From: Pontimonas sp.
GTDB taxonomy: Bacteria > Actinomycetota > Actinomycetes > Actinomycetales > Microbacteriaceae
Length of the DNA stretch: 37,510 nt
Direction of reading: 5' to 3'
Assembly: GCA_030728325.1 (NCBI GenBank)
Contig: JANQZT010000010.1
Location: 9,415-46,924, forward strand
Part shown: piece by piece, positions 1 to 8,985 of the stretch
Position numbering within the stretch: position 1 is the stretch's first letter
How the letters are laid out: every line of letters begins with the position of its first letter
The notes under the pieces: model-generated
What the model saw: the letters and a program-made list of their open reading frames with translations, nothing else
The model's database searches: none
Told to the model about the DNA's origin: nothing
Program-made: the position numbers and the translations under genes

Positions 1-284
1 CAATATGCCGCAACCGCCCGCGCCTTGTTGGATTGAAGTTGACCCACGAAATGCCAGGTCAGATCAAGATCGGCCACTTCGAGCTGTTTCGGAGCGGCGT
101 CCTGATGGCGATTCTCTCCCACATGACGGACCCCCAACGCATGAAGCTCCCTGACCAGGCTTGCCGGATGAAACTTGGTCACCACGATGGTGGTGACCTC
201 CTCAGGATCTCGACCGCACTTCTCGCAGGCTTGAGCTATCTCTTGCTCAACGCGGTGCCAACGATTCGCGAGCGTCTCGGACAC
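1..284 (-). CDS. YggS/PROSC-family PLP-binding protein, N-terminal part, runs off the left edge
   Basis: GTG start at 284; translation VSETLANRWHRVEQEIAQACEKCGRDPEEVTTIVVTKFHPASLVRELHALGVRHVGEN... has the YggS-like TKFHP and GEN segments; located just downstream of ftsZ as usual in actinobacteria. Confidence 0.85.
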   Translation of the reverse strand, partial: MSETLANRWHRVEQEIAQACEKCGRDPEEVTTIVVTKFHPASLVRELHALGVRHVGENRHQDAAPKQLEVADLDLTWHFVGQLQSNKARAVAAY

Positions 285-292
285 CGGGGCCC

Positions 293-1438
293 TTATCGAA
301 GAAATTCTGGGACGTCGAGCTCGTCGTCCTCGTCAGCCTCCGCAGCGAAAACAGGAGCCTCCTCCGGCTGAGCGCCGGGACGTTCCTCAGAGGGCAGCAG
401 CCAAGACTCTTCGGCCTCGGGAGCGGAGCCAGAGCTGGCGGGCGCTCCCTCTGGTTCGCTAGCTGTCACTGGCGTCGCGACGGAGCGCTGCTGTGACTCG
501 TCAAATCCTGCCGCCACCACGGTGACTCGGACTTCATCGCCCAGCGAGTCATCAATAACTGCACCGAAGATGATGTTCGCGTCGGGGTGTACGGCTTCTT
601 CGACGAGTTTTGCTGCGTCGTTGATTTCGTAGAGACCCAGATTCGATCCACCTTGGATGGACAGCAGGACACCCTGCGCGCCCTCGATGCTCGATTCCAG
701 AAGTGGCGACGCCACGGCAAGCTCAGCTGCCTTGATGGCGCGGTCTGCGCCCCTTGCCGATCCAATCCCCATGAGGGCGGTTCCAGCATCCTGCATGACC
801 GACTTCACGTCAGCGAAGTCCAGGTTTATGAGACCAGGCGTGGTGATCAGGTCCGTGATTCCTTGCACACCCGCCAACAAGACGTGATCGGCCGTCTCGA
901 ACGCCTCCAACATGCTGATGGTGCGATCGGAGATCTCGAGCAGACGGTCGTTTGGAACCACAATCAGAGTGTCAACTTCGTCTTTCAGAGCTTGAACACC
1001 CACCTCAGCCTGGGACATCCGACGCTTCCCCTCGAAGGCGAAGGGTTTCGTCACGATACCGACAGTGAGAGCACCGATTGATTTGGCAATGCGAGCAACG
1101 ACGGGTGCGCCACCGGTTCCGGTACCACCACCCTCTCCCGCGGTCACGAAGACCATGTCGGCGCCTGCGAGCGCTTGTTCAATCTCTTCCTGGTGGTCTT
1201 CTGCTGCCCGACGGCCGACCTCAGGGTCTGCCCCTGCGCCCAATCCCCGGGTGAGGTCTCGACCCACGTCCAGCTTGACGTCGGCGTCACTCATCAACAA
1301 AGCTTGCGCATCGGTGTTGATAGCAATGAACTCAACGCCTCGCAGACCGCGGTCGATCATGCGGTTGACGGCGTTGACGCCACCGCCCCCGACCCCTACT
1401 ACCTTGATCAGCGCGTTGTAGTTGTGTTGACCGGACAC
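293..1438 (-). CDS. ftsZ: Cell division protein FtsZ
   Basis: [11 protein letters not shown] tubulin signature, NTDAQAL, C-terminal DVPEFLR peptide. Start refined to GTG at 1438 ([20 protein letters not shown]) preceded by GAAGGAG; the ORF track extends to 1465. Confidence 0.97.
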   Translation of the reverse strand: MSGQHNYNALIKVVGVGGGGVNAVNRMIDRGLRGVEFIAINTDAQALLMSDADVKLDVGRDLTRGLGAGADPEVGRRAAEDHQEEIEQALAGADMVFVTAGEGGGTGTGGAPVVARIAKSIGALTVGIVTKPFAFEGKRRMSQAEVGVQALKDEVDTLIVVPNDRLLEISDRTISMLEAFETADHVLLAGVQGITDLITTPGLINLDFADVKSVMQDAGTALMGIGSARGADRAIKAAELAVASPLLESSIEGAQGVLLSIQGGSNLGLYEINDAAKLVEEAVHPDANIIFGAVIDDSLGDEVRVTVVAAGFDESQQRSVATPVTASEPEGAPASSGSAPEAEESWLLPSEERPGAQPEEAPVFAAEADEDDELDVPEFLR

Positions 1439-1585
1439 CGGTTCTCCTTCGTGATAAACCTTCAAGCTCTAGTTGAAGATGAGAGTTTTCTTCACTTTTT
1501 GCTCTCGACTGACGGTAGGGCGCCAAGGCCCTTCGTCGAAGGAGGCTCTGGGCGTGTCGCGGAACCCGGTTAAGGCAAGGAAAAC

Positions 1586-2425
1586 TCAGCCTCGGGCACG
1601 AACGACCATGCTCTCCGGTGTGGTCACATCAATGACCTTAGATTCTTCAGAATCCAGAGCGATCAGGGCGGCTCTCAGAACTCGCGCTTTCTCAGGTGAA
1701 CGCTCAGACGAGCCCCACACCACTTCATGCGAACTTCCGCGAATCGTGAAACGAACATCATCCAAAGTGGTGGCCGTAATGCCCTCCACCTGTCCCAGAA
1801 GCTCATCAGGGAGTGTGCGCAAAACCCGAGTGATGGCTCCAAAGCTCGGAGACGTCGGGTCGGCCGCGACCAAAATTCTGGGGAGTCCGATGGGCAAGGT
1901 CGCCTCCTGCCACAGTGTTACTCCCGCTGCATCGACCACGTCGAAGGCTTCCCCGGCCAATACGGCACCGAGAGGTTTCCGCTCGATGATTGTCACCACC
2001 AGGGTTCCCGGCGGCTCGATCCGCGTTTCAAAAGCCTGAACCAGCGTGAGAGGCTCCAAGGCGATCTGAACGCGCTCATCATTCACACGCGCGAGCGGCT
2101 CTCCGTACAGACCCGAGAGAGCGTCTGCGACAGCCTGAGAGGTAACCCGATCGCCACCCTCTACACGGACCTCCCGAAACGCGAGAAGCGGTGAGAGGGT
2201 GAGAACCACCACACTCACCATCAGCAGGCCAATACTCCCCAATGACACAGCCCAGGTAATGCGGCGTCGCCTCGTTGCCTCGGTGAATCGTCGATACTCT
2301 GCTTTTTCTGCCGACACCCGCTGTTTGGTCGCCGTTTTCACCCGAGCAGCGGGCTTTGAGGAGCGCAACGTGCGGGGTGAGGACTTCCGAGAGCCTTTGG
2401 ACTGAAAACCCTCGGGCCTATCCAC
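1586..2425 (-). CDS. ftsQ: Cell division protein FtsQ/DivIB (POTRA domain)
   Basis: Single TM then FREVRVEGGDRVTSQAVADAL POTRA-like segment; dcw position; likely GTG start at 2425 overlapping the murC stop (the track start at 2488 lies inside murC). Confidence 0.9.
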   Translation of the reverse strand: MDRPEGFQSKGSRKSSPRTLRSSKPAARVKTATKQRVSAEKAEYRRFTEATRRRRITWAVSLGSIGLLMVSVVVLTLSPLLAFREVRVEGGDRVTSQAVADALSGLYGEPLARVNDERVQIALEPLTLVQAFETRIEPPGTLVVTIIERKPLGAVLAGEAFDVVDAAGVTLWQEATLPIGLPRILVAADPTSPSFGAITRVLRTLPDELLGQVEGITATTLDDVRFTIRGSSHEVVWGSSERSPEKARVLRAALIALDSEESKVIDVTTPESMVVRARG

Positions 2426-3830
2426 CAGATGCCTCGTCGGCTCGTCGTTTGGTCGCCAAGAGTAGCGGGACAATTTGGTAGAGGTCACCCGTCGACATCG
2501 TCAACACGATGTCTCCTGGCTGGGCCCGAGCCACCGCCAACTCACACGCACTCTCCCAGTCCGGCTCAAACTCAAATGAAGCGCCGCTGGCCATTTTCTG
2601 GAGGATGAGATCAGTCGTCACACCCTCAATCGGATCTTCGCGGGATCCAAAAATGTCCAGAAAAATCGTGTGGTCGCTTCCCACAGAGAACGCGCCTGCG
2701 AGTTCACCCGCCATGTATTGCGTGCGGGAATAGAGATGGGGCTGGAACATGGTGATGACGGATCCCTCCCCCACCACAGCGCGAGCAGTCTCCAAGGCCG
2801 CTGCAACTTCGGTGGGGTGATGAGCGTGGTCATCATAGAAGCGAACACCGCCGATCTCGCCATGGAACTGGAATCGTCGATCAGCGCCACGGAACCCACT
2901 CGCCGCGCTAGCAGCCTCGTCTAGCGAGTATCCGCTCGCCACAAGGGTGGCAATCACTCCGGTGGCATTGAGGGCATTAAGCCGGCCAGGAACTCCAAGC
3001 TCGCACCGCGCGCTAGCACCCTGATAGGTCACGGTGAAGCTCGCTACCGGACCTGCCACCAGATCTGTGTGCACCACATCAGCGCTCGGGGTGGACCCAT
3101 ACGTGAGAGTGGCGACGTCGTCGCCGAGCCTGGTGGCGAGATGCCGGGTTCCCTCATCATCAGCACACAGCACCACTGTCTCGGTAGCGCTGCGCGCAAA
3201 CTCCTCGAACGAGTCGTAAATGGCGTCGAGGGTCCCATAAAAATCGAGATGGTCAGGAGCGATATTGGTCACCATCGCGACGGCTGGTCGATAGTCGACA
3301 AACGAGCGATCTGACTCATCGGCCTCAATGACAAAGAGCTCGTCCTCTCCCCAACGGGAGGAAACACCCCACTCGCTCACCACACCGCCGTTGACAGCGC
3401 CAATCGGGCGACCGGACCGATCGAGCGCGGTCGCCAGCATCGCAGTGGAGGTGGTCTTCCCATGAGATCCCGCCACCGCAAGAACTCTCTTGCCCCGGAT
3501 AATCCAGCGCAACGCCTCCGAGCGATGCAACACCTGGAGTCCTCGAGCGCGGGCCTCCATCAACTCCGGGTTGTCCTCACGGACAGCACTAGAAATCACG
3601 ACAGTAGTGGCCTCTCCGAGGTGGGCAGGATCGTGCCCCACCGAGACTGTGATGCCAGCAGCCTGAAGAGACTCTGTGACTTCTGACGCAGACCGGTCAG
3701 ACCCCGATACCGTGAGCCCCCGCTCTGCCAATACCCGAGCGATTCCGCTCATACCTGAGCCGCCGATGCCAATGAAGTGCACCGTCCCTAACTCATCGGG
3801 AACAACGCGACCTAGTTCTGGTCTGACCAC
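2418..3830 (-). CDS. murC: UDP-N-acetylmuramate--L-alanine ligase MurC
   Basis: HFIGIGGSGMSGIA, AGSHGKTTST P-loop, EADESDRSF, NIAPDHLDFYGT, DDHAHHPTEV: catalytic motifs present. Confidence 0.96.
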   Translation of the reverse strand: MVRPELGRVVPDELGTVHFIGIGGSGMSGIARVLAERGLTVSGSDRSASEVTESLQAAGITVSVGHDPAHLGEATTVVISSAVREDNPELMEARARGLQVLHRSEALRWIIRGKRVLAVAGSHGKTTSTAMLATALDRSGRPIGAVNGGVVSEWGVSSRWGEDELFVIEADESDRSFVDYRPAVAMVTNIAPDHLDFYGTLDAIYDSFEEFARSATETVVLCADDEGTRHLATRLGDDVATLTYGSTPSADVVHTDLVAGPVASFTVTYQGASARCELGVPGRLNALNATGVIATLVASGYSLDEAASAASGFRGADRRFQFHGEIGGVRFYDDHAHHPTEVAAALETARAVVGEGSVITMFQPHLYSRTQYMAGELAGAFSVGSDHTIFLDIFGSREDPIEGVTTDLILQKMASGASFEFEPDWESACELAVARAQPGDIVLTMSTGDLYQIVPLLLATKRRADEASGG

Positions 3831-4924
3831 GAGGGAGCCTTTCTGCTCGGGGCGCTTGCCCGATGCATCATCTGGACAAAAGCTTCGGCGGCGTCCTTTC
3901 TCCCCAAGCCCTGAGCGCGTTGCCGCATACGCTTCACAGCAGCGTCATCTCCGAGCAACGGCAACACAGTGGCCCGAACATAATCCGGAGTGAAATCGCT
4001 GTCAGTGACCAAGACAGCGGACCCAGCCTGCAAAGAATCCCACGCGTTCTTCTCCTGCTCACCGTTGCCCACCGGGTAGGGAACAAAGACCGCGGGCAAA
4101 CCCAAGAGTTGAACTTCCGACACCGTGGCTGCTCCAGCGCGAGAAATCACGGCAGTGGCCGCCGCGAAGGCCAGATCCATGCGATCGCAGTACTTCAGCG
4201 CCACATAACCCGGTGTTTCGACCGTTGGCATCGGGTTTCGATTGCCCACAATGTGAAGAACCTGCCACCCGGCGGCAAGGATGTCCTCCACCACTGCCTG
4301 AACCGTCGAATTTATCGACACCGAGCCCTGCGACCCGCCTGTCACCAGCAGAGTCTTTTTCCGGGGAGACAAACCAAAGTGCGCCCGAGCGGCAGACAGC
4401 GTCGGCGTTGATGCGGGGTGAGTAATAGTGCGCGGCATCGGCATTCCCAGTAGCGTCGCACCAGGGAGTTTGGTCAGCGAAAATGTTGTCACGACGTGCG
4501 GCGTGAGCCTGGCACCCCAGCGGTTGGCGAAGCCGGGAACAGCGTTGGCTTCATGTATCACCAAGGGGACCCGAAGCGCCCAGGCCGCCACATAAACCGG
4601 CGCAGAGACATAGCCACCGAAGCCCGCCACAACATCAGGGCGGTGCGAGCGAAGGAGCCGCATGCTCCGCAAAACAGCCCCCACAAATCGCGGCCAAAAG
4701 AGCAGGGCTTCGGCATTCACTCTCCGGGGAAAGGGCAACCTCGCAATGGTGTTCAGGGTGAAGCCCGCCTCGGGGACCAGGCGAGTTTCCAGGCCCTCTT
4801 TCGTGCCAATCACCAGAATGTCCCCCGGAGTCGACGAGCCCTGTCGCACGAGCTCATCAGCCACCGCAAGCAGAGGATTCACATGGCCCGCGGTACCCCC
4901 GCCGGCAAGCACCACCCTCATCAT
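3812..4924 (-). CDS. murG: MurG lipid II glycosyltransferase
   Basis: VLAGGGTAGHVNPLLAVADEL, GFGGYVSAPVYVAA, VTGGSQGSVSIN, SRAGAATVSE. Confidence 0.96.
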   Translation of the reverse strand: MMRVVLAGGGTAGHVNPLLAVADELVRQGSSTPGDILVIGTKEGLETRLVPEAGFTLNTIARLPFPRRVNAEALLFWPRFVGAVLRSMRLLRSHRPDVVAGFGGYVSAPVYVAAWALRVPLVIHEANAVPGFANRWGARLTPHVVTTFSLTKLPGATLLGMPMPRTITHPASTPTLSAARAHFGLSPRKKTLLVTGGSQGSVSINSTVQAVVEDILAAGWQVLHIVGNRNPMPTVETPGYVALKYCDRMDLAFAAATAVISRAGAATVSEVQLLGLPAVFVPYPVGNGEQEKNAWDSLQAGSAVLVTDSDFTPDYVRATVLPLLGDDAAVKRMRQRAQGLGRKDAAEAFVQMMHRASAPSRKAPSWSDQN

Positions 4925-6159
4925 CGAGAGGAGCTCCGTCGGTTCTTACCTGCGGTAACGGAGATTGCATCGTGCCTATTCACAGACATCACCACTCCGA
5001 TACCGATGAGAGACGCCATCAAGGCCGATCCCCCGACCGACATGAAGGGTAACGGCACGCCAAGGACGGGAAGGACCTCAAGAACCACGGCAATGTTGAT
5101 CAATGCCTGACCGATCAACCAGACCATGACTCCCCCAGTGACGAGACGGGCAAAAGGGTCTGGCTGTGCGCGCACCAGCCGGGCCATCACCACCGCCAGA
5201 ATGACGAAGGAAATAATCACCATGCTGGTGCCAATAAGACCCAACTCTTCGCCGACGATGGCAAAAATGAAGTCGGTTTCAGCGTGGGGCAACCAGGACC
5301 ATTTAGCGCGGGAGTTCCCCAGCCCCACACCGAGGACTCCTCCAGAACCCAGCGCATAGGTGGAGTGAACGATCTGCCAACACGTCCCCAGATAGTCCTC
5401 TTCGGTGCAGCCTGAAAACCAGGTCATGATGCGGTTGATGCGGGAGGGGCTCAACATGGCCAACATTGCTACTCCAGCAGCAATCACTGCCACAACAGTG
5501 AAAAGGTGGCTCAGTCTCGCTCCCGCAAGAAAGACGATCCCCAGTGCAATCACGACCATGACTCCCATGGTTCCCAGGTCTTGCCCCATCATGACCAAGC
5601 TCAAGGCAATGAGAACTCCCAGTCCCAGCGGTCTCATGAGGGTGCGGTAATCCTCAACCTGATCGATGCGGTCGGCAAGAATCGCCGCCATCCAAATGAT
5701 CATGGCAACCTTCAAGATTTCCGAGGGTTGCCCGGTGAAACCGGCGATGTTGACCCAGTTGGTGTTACCGCCGGAGGTAATTCCCAGAGGAGTAAACACC
5801 AGACCCTGGAGAAGCAGAGCCACGAGAAAAATCGTCGGGGCAAGTTTCTTGAGGGCCCGTGCAGGGAATCGTGAAATCACCAGCATCGCAGGGATACCCA
5901 GCAAGACCCACATCACCTGACGGAAAAAGGTGGCAAAGAAGTTGCCGTCATTACCGAGAGCAGACCCCACAAAGGACGAGGAAAGAACCATCACCAAGCC
6001 GAAAATGACCAGGAAAAAAACCATGGACACCATGACCACGTAATCGGCGGATTCCCGGCCAAAAAGGCGCTTAACGCTGACCGTCATACGGGGTGCAGAC
6101 GGCTTGGATGCGACTTGAGTCACTGGCCGTTCACCTGCTTTCACCCACGGAACCTTCAT
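4921..6159 (-). CDS. ftsW: FtsW SEDS-family peptidoglycan glycosyltransferase
   Basis: Multi-TM protein; NWVNIAGFTGQPSEILK and PHAETDFIFAIVGEELG SEDS signatures; ATGA overlap with murG. Confidence 0.94.
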   Translation of the reverse strand: MKVPWVKAGERPVTQVASKPSAPRMTVSVKRLFGRESADYVVMVSMVFFLVIFGLVMVLSSSFVGSALGNDGNFFATFFRQVMWVLLGIPAMLVISRFPARALKKLAPTIFLVALLLQGLVFTPLGITSGGNTNWVNIAGFTGQPSEILKVAMIIWMAAILADRIDQVEDYRTLMRPLGLGVLIALSLVMMGQDLGTMGVMVVIALGIVFLAGARLSHLFTVVAVIAAGVAMLAMLSPSRINRIMTWFSGCTEEDYLGTCWQIVHSTYALGSGGVLGVGLGNSRAKWSWLPHAETDFIFAIVGEELGLIGTSMVIISFVILAVVMARLVRAQPDPFARLVTGGVMVWLIGQALINIAVVLEVLPVLGVPLPFMSVGGSALMASLIGIGVVMSVNRHDAISVTAGKNRRSSSR

Positions 6160-6254
6160 CCCACGGTTGATGGATGAGGATTACCCTCAATTGTGCGGGG
6201 AAAACACCGAAAAAACCGCTAAGGCGCGCCGATTAGACGCCACTGCCCTGGCGC

Positions 6255-7259
6255 TTAGGGAAGGCTCAAGACACCAGCTATCAGTGCCGGTGCGACGTCT
6301 TTGGAGCGAGTGATGGCGATCGCTGCGAGGAGTGCCGGTAGCTGCTCGGGAACCTGCCACCCCGCCTCGCGCACTTCCTCCAGTGTCGAAATCTCAAGAG
6401 CTTGATGAGCGCGATCATCGAGAAATGCTCGGTCCACGATGATCCCCTCTACGAGGCCAATATCGCTCATTCCTGGCGAATCAAGTCCCAGACCAATCGC
6501 TCGCGCTCCCTCGACCACATCGGCATCGTGAACCTGCGCCTCCGTGGGGCCGACACCTTTGCGGTAAACGCAGGCCTGGGTTGTGCCATCGAAAAACACC
6601 CCGCTGTCATCTGTCCCTTCGGTCTCCAGCGAGACAGTAATCGAGGGGCTGATGTAGCTCTGTGGAAAACGCTGGCGCCACTGAAGGGAGGAGGCGGACA
6701 CCTGCACAATCAGCGCGGAATAGGCCCTGGGTTCACGTAGAGCATCGAGAACCGGCGGGGCCCCGAAGCCGACAACCCTCGTCGGGACTGCTGCGGCCTG
6801 AAAAATACGCTGAGCGATGTCTACCGCGCTATCGCTCTCGGCGCTGTGGCGGACCATTATCCAGTCTGCTGGATCGCCCGCCTTGTCCCGGAGTCTCCAC
6901 GCAAGCTCAAGATCCGACCACAAGGGAATTTCCGATTCCACCAGTTGCTCGATGACAGGATCATCAGGCTTCACTCCTGGGGATACAACCGCGAGGTCCC
7001 ATGAGCTAGCTCCCACAACCTCTACGCGACGAGCCGCCTCATCGACAGTGACCTTGGCACCCACGACTTCGGCGAGTTTCACCAGGTCACTGTTCGCTGT
7101 GACAGCAACGACCGAGACGTCGCACCCCAGTTCACACAAAGTGTCAACCAGTGCGAAGCCTGTCTGGCCCAAGCCCACCACAACAACGCGGAGACCCGTC
7201 CAGGAGGAGTGCCAACTGGTGAGCCCGGAAAGGGAGTCCTCACTCAACGACTGAGCCAC
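6255..7259 (-). CDS. Degenerate MurD-like protein: N-terminal Rossmann-like domain plus eroded central domain; P-loop and C-terminal domain absent
   Basis: dcw position between mraY and ftsW; VVVVGLGQTGFAL, VVSPGVKPDDPV, ADVVEGARAIGLGLDSPGMSDIGLVEGIIVDRAFL resemble actinobacterial MurD; WIMVRHSAESDSAVD sits where W(V/I)xVTGTNGKTT is expected; ORF ends at 334 aa. Confidence 0.85.
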   Translation of the reverse strand: MAQSLSEDSLSGLTSWHSSWTGLRVVVVGLGQTGFALVDTLCELGCDVSVVAVTANSDLVKLAEVVGAKVTVDEAARRVEVVGASSWDLAVVSPGVKPDDPVIEQLVESEIPLWSDLELAWRLRDKAGDPADWIMVRHSAESDSAVDIAQRIFQAAAVPTRVVGFGAPPVLDALREPRAYSALIVQVSASSLQWRQRFPQSYISPSITVSLETEGTDDSGVFFDGTTQACVYRKGVGPTEAQVHDADVVEGARAIGLGLDSPGMSDIGLVEGIIVDRAFLDDRAHQALEISTLEEVREAGWQVPEQLPALLAAIAITRSKDVAPALIAGVLSLP

Positions 7260-8341
7260 TCCAGGTAGAACAGTCCCGCACCCACCGCCGCGAAGAGGCC
7301 CGCGATGAGCCAGAATCTCACCACAATGGTGACCTCAGCCCATCCCTTGATTTCGTAATGGTGGTGCAGAGGAGACGAGTAGAAGATTCTGCGCCCCCCG
7401 GTGGCCTTGAAATACAAGCGTTGAAGAATCACAGACCCGGTCAGGATGACAAACAGTCCTCCGACAATGGGAAGCAACACCTCGGTCCGCGAGAACAGGG
7501 CAAGCGCTGCCACCCCACCGCCCAAAGCGAGAGACCCGGTGTCTCCCATGAAAATCTTCGCCGGGGAAGTGTTCCACCAGAGGAAACCAATCAAGCTCGC
7601 CGCCACTATGGCGGCAACCGCGGTGAGCTCGAGCGAATCTCGAACCTCGTAACACTTATAGAGAACATCCTCGTCGGGGAAGGCTCGGAAACATGACTGG
7701 TTGAACTGCCAGAACGTGATCATGACGTACGCAACAAACACCAGGATTGTCGCCCCGCTGGCGAGCCCATCCAAACCATCGGTCAGGTTCACCGCATTGG
7801 ATGTTCCCACGATGATGAGAGTTGCCCACACCGCAAACGCCACAACCGCTGCCCAGTAGCCCCATTGCACGAAGGACAGAAGATCTGCGCCTCTCACGAC
7901 CGAAATTCCTTGAGCGGCGGGGGTTACTCCGTTCTCATCGGGGAAAGAGACTGCCCCCCAAGCGAACGCCACTGAGACCGCAAGTTGACCAATAACTTTC
8001 CCGCGCGGCGATAGCCCCAGGGACTGCTGGCGTCGCACTTTGGAAAAGTCGTCCAAGAAACCGACCAACCCCAAACCCACCATCAGCCCGATGACGAGGA
8101 GCCCGGAAGGGCTTGGCATGCGACCCTCGATCAGATGGGCACCGAAAAAGCCAAACAGCACCGCCAACAGAATGACGATTCCGCCCATTGTGGGAGTGCC
8201 GCGCTTCACATAGTGAGTCTTCGGGCCATCTTGACGAATGAATTGTCCCCACCCTATTTTCGCGAAAAGACGAATAAAAAGTGGGGTGAGGAACAGGGAG
8301 AAGCCCAAGGCCAAGGCACTACCCAACAACAGTATTCTCAC
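7244..8341 (-). CDS. mraY: Phospho-N-acetylmuramoyl-pentapeptide-transferase MraY
   Basis: GTPTMGGIVIL, NAVNLTDGLDGLASG, FMGDTGSLALGG, PLHHHYEIKGWAE. Confidence 0.97.
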   Translation of the reverse strand: MRILLLGSALALGFSLFLTPLFIRLFAKIGWGQFIRQDGPKTHYVKRGTPTMGGIVILLAVLFGFFGAHLIEGRMPSPSGLLVIGLMVGLGLVGFLDDFSKVRRQQSLGLSPRGKVIGQLAVSVAFAWGAVSFPDENGVTPAAQGISVVRGADLLSFVQWGYWAAVVAFAVWATLIIVGTSNAVNLTDGLDGLASGATILVFVAYVMITFWQFNQSCFRAFPDEDVLYKCYEVRDSLELTAVAAIVAASLIGFLWWNTSPAKIFMGDTGSLALGGGVAALALFSRTEVLLPIVGGLFVILTGSVILQRLYFKATGGRRIFYSSPLHHHYEIKGWAEVTIVVRFWLIAGLFAAVGAGLFYLEWLSR

Positions 8342-8985
8342 GAGAGGTCGGCTTTCAGCTTCTCAACCATCTCGGACAAAGGCTCATCGGTGCTCCCGAG
8401 AACAAGGACAACGTCTCCCGGCCTAATGTGCGCACGGATGTCATCGTACGCGCTGTCGCTGTCCTCGCAGAACCGCGACTCTCCATCCCAGGAACCCTCC
8501 ATACCCACCGACAGGAATAAGGCCCTGGCTCCTCGACCTACTGCAAAGACCTGGGTCACATTAAGTCGAACCATGAGAGCACCAAACGCACTGAGATTGT
8601 CGTAGTCAGATTCCCCCGAGAAATCGAGAGTTCCGGCGACAGCCACCACCCGACGGGTACCACGGGCGAGTGCGGAGACTGACTTGGTGATGTCCACAGC
8701 GGGCGAAGCCTGGGTGACATGAGACGCATCGACCAAAATCACGTCGTTGGACATCAGACTTCCGACTGGCAGCTCTTCAGAAGCCCCGAGCGTGATCGCT
8801 TCCTTGAGTGCGTCCATCAGGCTCGAACCGAGCGCTAGCTGGTCTCGCACAATACCCAGTGCCGCATCTCTCGCCTCGAGACTGATGCCCCTAATGCGCA
8901 GTGTTTCCGAGGCGTCCCCAAGAGTCAGTTTTGCGCCGGTGGACTCCCAATCCAGCCACTCCTCCGTGACCTGCAGTGCGCTCAT
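8338..8985 (-). CDS. Truncated MurF-like protein (end of central domain plus C-terminal domain only)
   Basis: Position between murE and mraY; AFGALMVRLNVTQVFAVGRGARALF...EGSWDGES...AYDDIRAHIRPGDVVLVLGS matches the MurF C-terminal domain; no GTNGKT. ATG at 8985 overlaps the murE TGA (ATGA), so the true product is about 215 aa. Confidence 0.83.
   Translation of the reverse strand: MSALQVTEEWLDWESTGAKLTLGDASETLRIRGISLEARDAALGIVRDQLALGSSLMDALKEAITLGASEELPVGSLMSNDVILVDASHVTQASPAVDITKSVSALARGTRRVVAVAGTLDFSGESDYDNLSAFGALMVRLNVTQVFAVGRGARALFLSVGMEGSWDGESRFCEDSDSAYDDIRAHIRPGDVVLVLGSTDEPLSEMVEKLKADLS

Noticed and set aside
33-371. 112-aa ORF with a poly-Ser run
   Set aside because: Antisense to yggS and the ftsZ C-terminal acidic tail; the Ser run is the complement of Glu/Asp codons.
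6255-7259. Calling murD simply a frameshifted pseudogene
   Set aside because: The frame is continuously open with MurD-like sequence on both sides of the missing motifs and overlaps mraY; erosion by frameshift or nonsense is not what the sequence shows, so it is listed as a degenerate CDS.
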